A DNA stretch of 9,495 nucleotides from Moraxellaceae bacterium (GTDB taxonomy: Bacteria > Pseudomonadota > Gammaproteobacteria > Pseudomonadales > Ketobacteraceae): the NCBI GenBank assembly GCA_002402125.1, contig NVVG01000156.1:2083-11577 (forward strand). The letters run 5' to 3'. This document shows positions 8,062 to 9,495 of the stretch, one piece after another. Every line of letters starts with the position of its first letter. Positions within the stretch are counted from its first letter, which is position 1. The position numbers and the translations under genes were made by a program. Under the pieces are notes generated by a model. The model saw nothing but the letters and a program-made list of their open reading frames with translations. It searched no databases and was not told the DNA's origin.

Positions 8062-8079
8062 AGTGTGTATTTGTACACT
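8062..8079. promoter_or_regulatory. 18-bp palindromic operator of the desaturase operon (FabR/DesT-like)
   Basis: AGTGTGTATTTGTACACT is an imperfect palindrome: half-sites AGTGTGTAT and (reverse complement) AGTGTACAA agree at seven of nine positions. It lies directly downstream of the -10 element and covers the expected transcription start, where a bound repressor would block RNA polymerase. Its length and AG-GTACA-type halves resemble FabR and DesT operators as I recall them. A TetR-family regulator is therefore the likely binder (inference), but none is encoded in this window. Confidence 0.6.
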
Positions 8080-8080
8080 G

Positions 8081-8108
8081 AATATATAGCAACTGGGATT
8101 TAAGTCAA
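8081..8108 (-). promoter_or_regulatory. Sigma-70 promoter of the oxidoreductase-desaturase operon
   Basis: On the minus strand, TTGACT (8103-8108, five of six to TTGACA) is followed after 16 bp by TATATT (8081-8086, five of six to TATAAT). Transcription would begin near 8073-8075, inside the operator at 8062-8079, giving a leader of roughly 35 bases to ATG 8039. This is the best promoter match in the window. Confidence 0.65.
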
Positions 8109-8120
8109 CAGTTGTACTCT
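8103..8120. promoter_or_regulatory. Second operator-like site overlapping the -35
   Basis: On the minus strand, AGAGTACAACTGTTGACT matches the downstream operator (AGTGTACAAATACACACT, same strand) at 12 of 18 positions, including eight of nine in the first half. Its own symmetry is weak (five of nine). It also resembles the Pseudomonas DesT site as I remember it, ending TGTTGACT. Its last six bases are the -35 hexamer. The two sites start 41 bp apart, close to four helical turns, so cooperative binding is possible. Confidence 0.4.
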
Positions 8121-8441
8121 TATTTTGTTGAAAACCTCCTCGAGATATAGCCTTTTCATCCAAACCACAAGAATAAAGCCCAATAAAGGCGAGCCTCTTG
8201 GTAAAACAACTAAATACCTGGCCTAAATATACCGGTACATACACACTCCCATATATATACTCGCAAGTGCGTATGTATACTTTTAGCTAAATCACATAGC
8301 TTTAGCGTGGCGAATTTTGAAAAAAAACACCCGAACAGAAACAGCGAGATTGCGATTAGAATTGCTGATTTGGTAATTTTTCGCAGTAGAACTAAGGACT
8401 ATTAAATATGTATCAGTAAGAATGAACGGTACCATTACTGT
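8121..8441. other. Intergenic region between the desaturase operon and the PilZ-like gene
   Basis: No gene is visible in this 321-base stretch between divergent genes; the one start-bearing frame of any length here (63 codons, minus strand, ending inside the desC promoter) has no recognisable product. It contains the everted operator-half-like repeat (8236-8277), an alternating AT run (8250-8259), a perfect 10-bp palindrome TTTAGCTAAA (8282-8291) and a weak 6-bp hairpin GCTAAA/TTTAGC (8286-8306). No strong promoter for the PilZ-like gene could be fixed. Confidence 0.5.
8236..8277. repeat. Inverted repeat made of operator-half-like sequences
   Basis: TACATACACACT (8236-8247) and AGTGCGTATGTA (8266-8277) are inverted copies matching at 11 of 12 positions, with an 18-base spacer. 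ATACACACT at 8239-8247 is the exact reverse complement of the operator half AGTGTGTAT at 8062-8070, and AGTGCGTAT at 8266-8274 differs from that half by one base. The halves point outward here, opposite to the operator. A role as auxiliary binding sites is inferred. Confidence 0.4.
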
Positions 8442-8445
8442 ATGA
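8394..8445 (+). other. Two tiny leader frames ahead of the PilZ-like gene
   Basis: The best ribosome site here, AAGGA at 8394-8398, stands nine bases before ATG 8408, yet that frame is only MYQ-stop. ATG 8422 opens MNGTITV, and its TGA (8443-8445) overlaps the PilZ-like start in an ATGA arrangement. The PilZ-like start itself lacks a good ribosome site, so translational coupling through these frames is possible. They may equally be accidental. Confidence 0.25.
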
Positions 8446-8858
8446 ATAACAAACAATTAGAGTCTCGTGAGAAAGTTAATTGGCGAGCAACAGTGACGAC
8501 AACAAAAAAGACCCAGTTTAACACTCGACTAATAAATGTATCGTTGGAAGATATGCAGTTGACCGTTACTACCCCCCCAAAGAGAGGCGATAAGTTTTTG
8601 GTCGACCTGGTGGCCACCTTTGCCGGAGGGAAAACCTCGATGTCGGTCATTGGTGTGGTGCATTGGTCATTTTTACAAGGTAACGACCGTTATCAGGTTG
8701 GCCTGCATATTGTCTCAAATAAGGAAAAGTTTGGTACGCTAATAGGGCGTTATTTCCTTTATAAACAGAAGATAGCGATTTTATCGGCTCACCCTCCGAT
8801 AAAAAAGTCTACTATCTCCAAACAACCCGAATGGATAGACTCCGAGTACTCTCTGTAG
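8442..8858 (+). CDS. PilZ-like domain protein with degenerate c-di-GMP motif
   Basis: This 138-residue soluble protein has a single small beta-barrel-like domain (about 7-108) and a basic, Pro-containing tail. The opening SREKVNWRATV and following LINVSLEDMQLTV have the spacing of PilZ domains, which bind cyclic di-GMP through RxxxR and (D/N)xSxxG. Here the arginines are R9 and R15 (five residues between, not three), and the second motif reads N32-V-S34-L-E-D37, with Asp in place of Gly. The later VIGVVHWSFL and YQVGLHIV strands also fit a PilZ barrel. Ligand binding is therefore doubtful; the domain may act by protein contact, as some PilZ proteins without the motif do. No signal peptide or membrane segment is visible. 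The start ATG 8442 lacks a clear Shine-Dalgarno. No neighbour points to a specific process. Confidence 0.65.
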   Translation: MNNKQLESREKVNWRATVTTTKKTQFNTRLINVSLEDMQLTVTTPPKRGDKFLVDLVATFAGGKTSMSVIGVVHWSFLQGNDRYQVGLHIVSNKEKFGTLIGRYFLYKQKIAILSAHPPIKKSTISKQPEWIDSEYSL

Positions 8859-8975
8859 GCTGCCTATCCACTTCGTAGGGCCTCCCAACCCTCCTCCCTG
8901 GCATTAGCCCTCGCTGGTCAAATGATGTACAGTAGACGCACATAATAATAAAAACACCATTCTGGAGCTCATTCC

Positions 8976-9495
8976 ATGCCCTCTAACCTAATAAAGGTAG
9001 GCGCTCTATTCATTTGCCTTCTATCTCTAGCTGGCTGCACGCCTGACGATTGCAACATTATGGATGAGCTAGGCCTATATGACTGCGCCATGGAACATGA
9101 TGGTGCTGGAAGGTATTACGTGTTGCGGGTTCCGAATAACTATGCCGGGGACTCTACCCCTCTTGTAATTGATCTTCACGGCTACGCTTCGCCTGTAGCC
9201 GGGGTTTTCCCTGCACAACGTTTTATCTCCGGGGTTGACCGAAAAGCACAGGAAGAAGGGTTTATCGCTGTCTGGCCACAGGGCCTATTAATGCTTGGGA
9301 TTTCCTGGAACCATAACTTACCTAAAAACTACACAGACCGTAGCGCGGACGACGTTGACTTTATCTTAGCAATGATCGAACACCTGAAAACAACCCTAAA
9401 TATTGACCCATCAAGAATCTACGTTACCGGTGTATCGATGGGGGGAGGAATGGCCCAAACCCTCGGTTGCGCCGCACCAGAAACCTTTGCGGCAA
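8976..9495 (+). CDS. Lipoprotein esterase, PHB-depolymerase / feruloyl-esterase (LpqC-like) family, 3' end outside window
   Basis: ATG 8976 has TGGAG nine bases upstream; 173 codons are visible before the right edge. Residues 1-21 are a lipoprotein signal peptide (K7, hydrophobic core, lipobox LAGC with C21); Thr follows the Cys, so outer-membrane anchoring is likely. The body has the order expected of CE1/PHB-depolymerase-type esterases: YYVLRVPNNY, the oxyanion-side strand PLVIDLHGY, VWPQG, SWNHN, DDVDFILAMIEHL, DPSRIYVTG, then GVSMGG with nucleophile Ser154. Acid and His lie beyond the window. Members cleave ester bonds in polyhydroxyalkanoate oligomers, feruloylated or acetylated polysaccharides or small esters; which applies here cannot be told. 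It follows the PilZ-like gene by 117 bp and probably has its own promoter. Confidence 0.88.
   Translation, partial: MPSNLIKVGALFICLLSLAGCTPDDCNIMDELGLYDCAMEHDGAGRYYVLRVPNNYAGDSTPLVIDLHGYASPVAGVFPAQRFISGVDRKAQEEGFIAVWPQGLLMLGISWNHNLPKNYTDRSADDVDFILAMIEHLKTTLNIDPSRIYVTGVSMGGGMAQTLGCAAPETFAA

Noticed and set aside
6972..8078. Longer oxidoreductase from GTG 8078
   Set aside because: That start lies within the palindromic operator, at or before the predicted transcription start; ATG 8039 has a well-placed GGAG.
8915..8946. TGGTCA ... CATAAT as promoter of the right-edge esterase
   Set aside because: The spacing is 20 bp and the -35 match is poor.

Overview
The window looks like chromosome of a Gram-negative bacterium, most likely a marine gammaproteobacterium. 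The evidence is three lipoprotein signal peptides, a DesB/DesC-type aerobic acyl-CoA desaturation operon, a PilZ-like protein and a YihQ-like GH31 glycosidase, in moderately AT-rich DNA. No rRNA, tRNA, CRISPR array, transposase or phage gene was found. Assignment below class is a guess.

Layout, left to right. (1) A large minus-strand alpha/beta-hydrolase lipoprotein runs off the left edge (1-1532). (2) About 690 bp of AT-rich intergenic DNA follows, holding short repeats and a likely extended -10 promoter near 2170. (3) A plus-strand GH31 alpha-glycosidase lipoprotein (2221-4479) is closely related to sulfoquinovosidase YihQ but has a changed sulfonate-binding position. (4) A short convergent gap carries a possible gene remnant (4555-4725). 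(5) A minus-strand atypical SDR/NmrA-like NAD(P)-binding protein starts with GTG (4733-5491). (6) A two-gene minus-strand operon encodes an FAD/2Fe-2S oxidoreductase (6972-8039) followed by a three-histidine-box acyl-CoA desaturase (5760-6929). (7) Its control region has a near-consensus promoter and two 18-bp FabR/DesT-like operators, with further half-site-like repeats upstream. (8) A small plus-strand PilZ-like protein (8442-8858) follows. (9) A lipoprotein esterase of the PHB-depolymerase/feruloyl-esterase type (LpqC-like) runs off the right edge (8976 onward).

How the genes work together. The oxidoreductase should pass electrons from NAD(P)H through FAD and a 2Fe-2S centre to the di-iron desaturase, which puts double bonds into saturated acyl-CoA. 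The operators suggest that a TetR-family regulator tunes this to the acyl-CoA pool, but no such regulator is encoded here. The GH31 enzyme and the two lipoprotein hydrolases are each predicted to be exported and membrane-anchored, and could act on external glycosides and esters; a shared pathway is only a hypothesis. I see no clear new multi-gene system. The most interesting points are the altered GH31 active site and the two-operator architecture of the desaturase operon.
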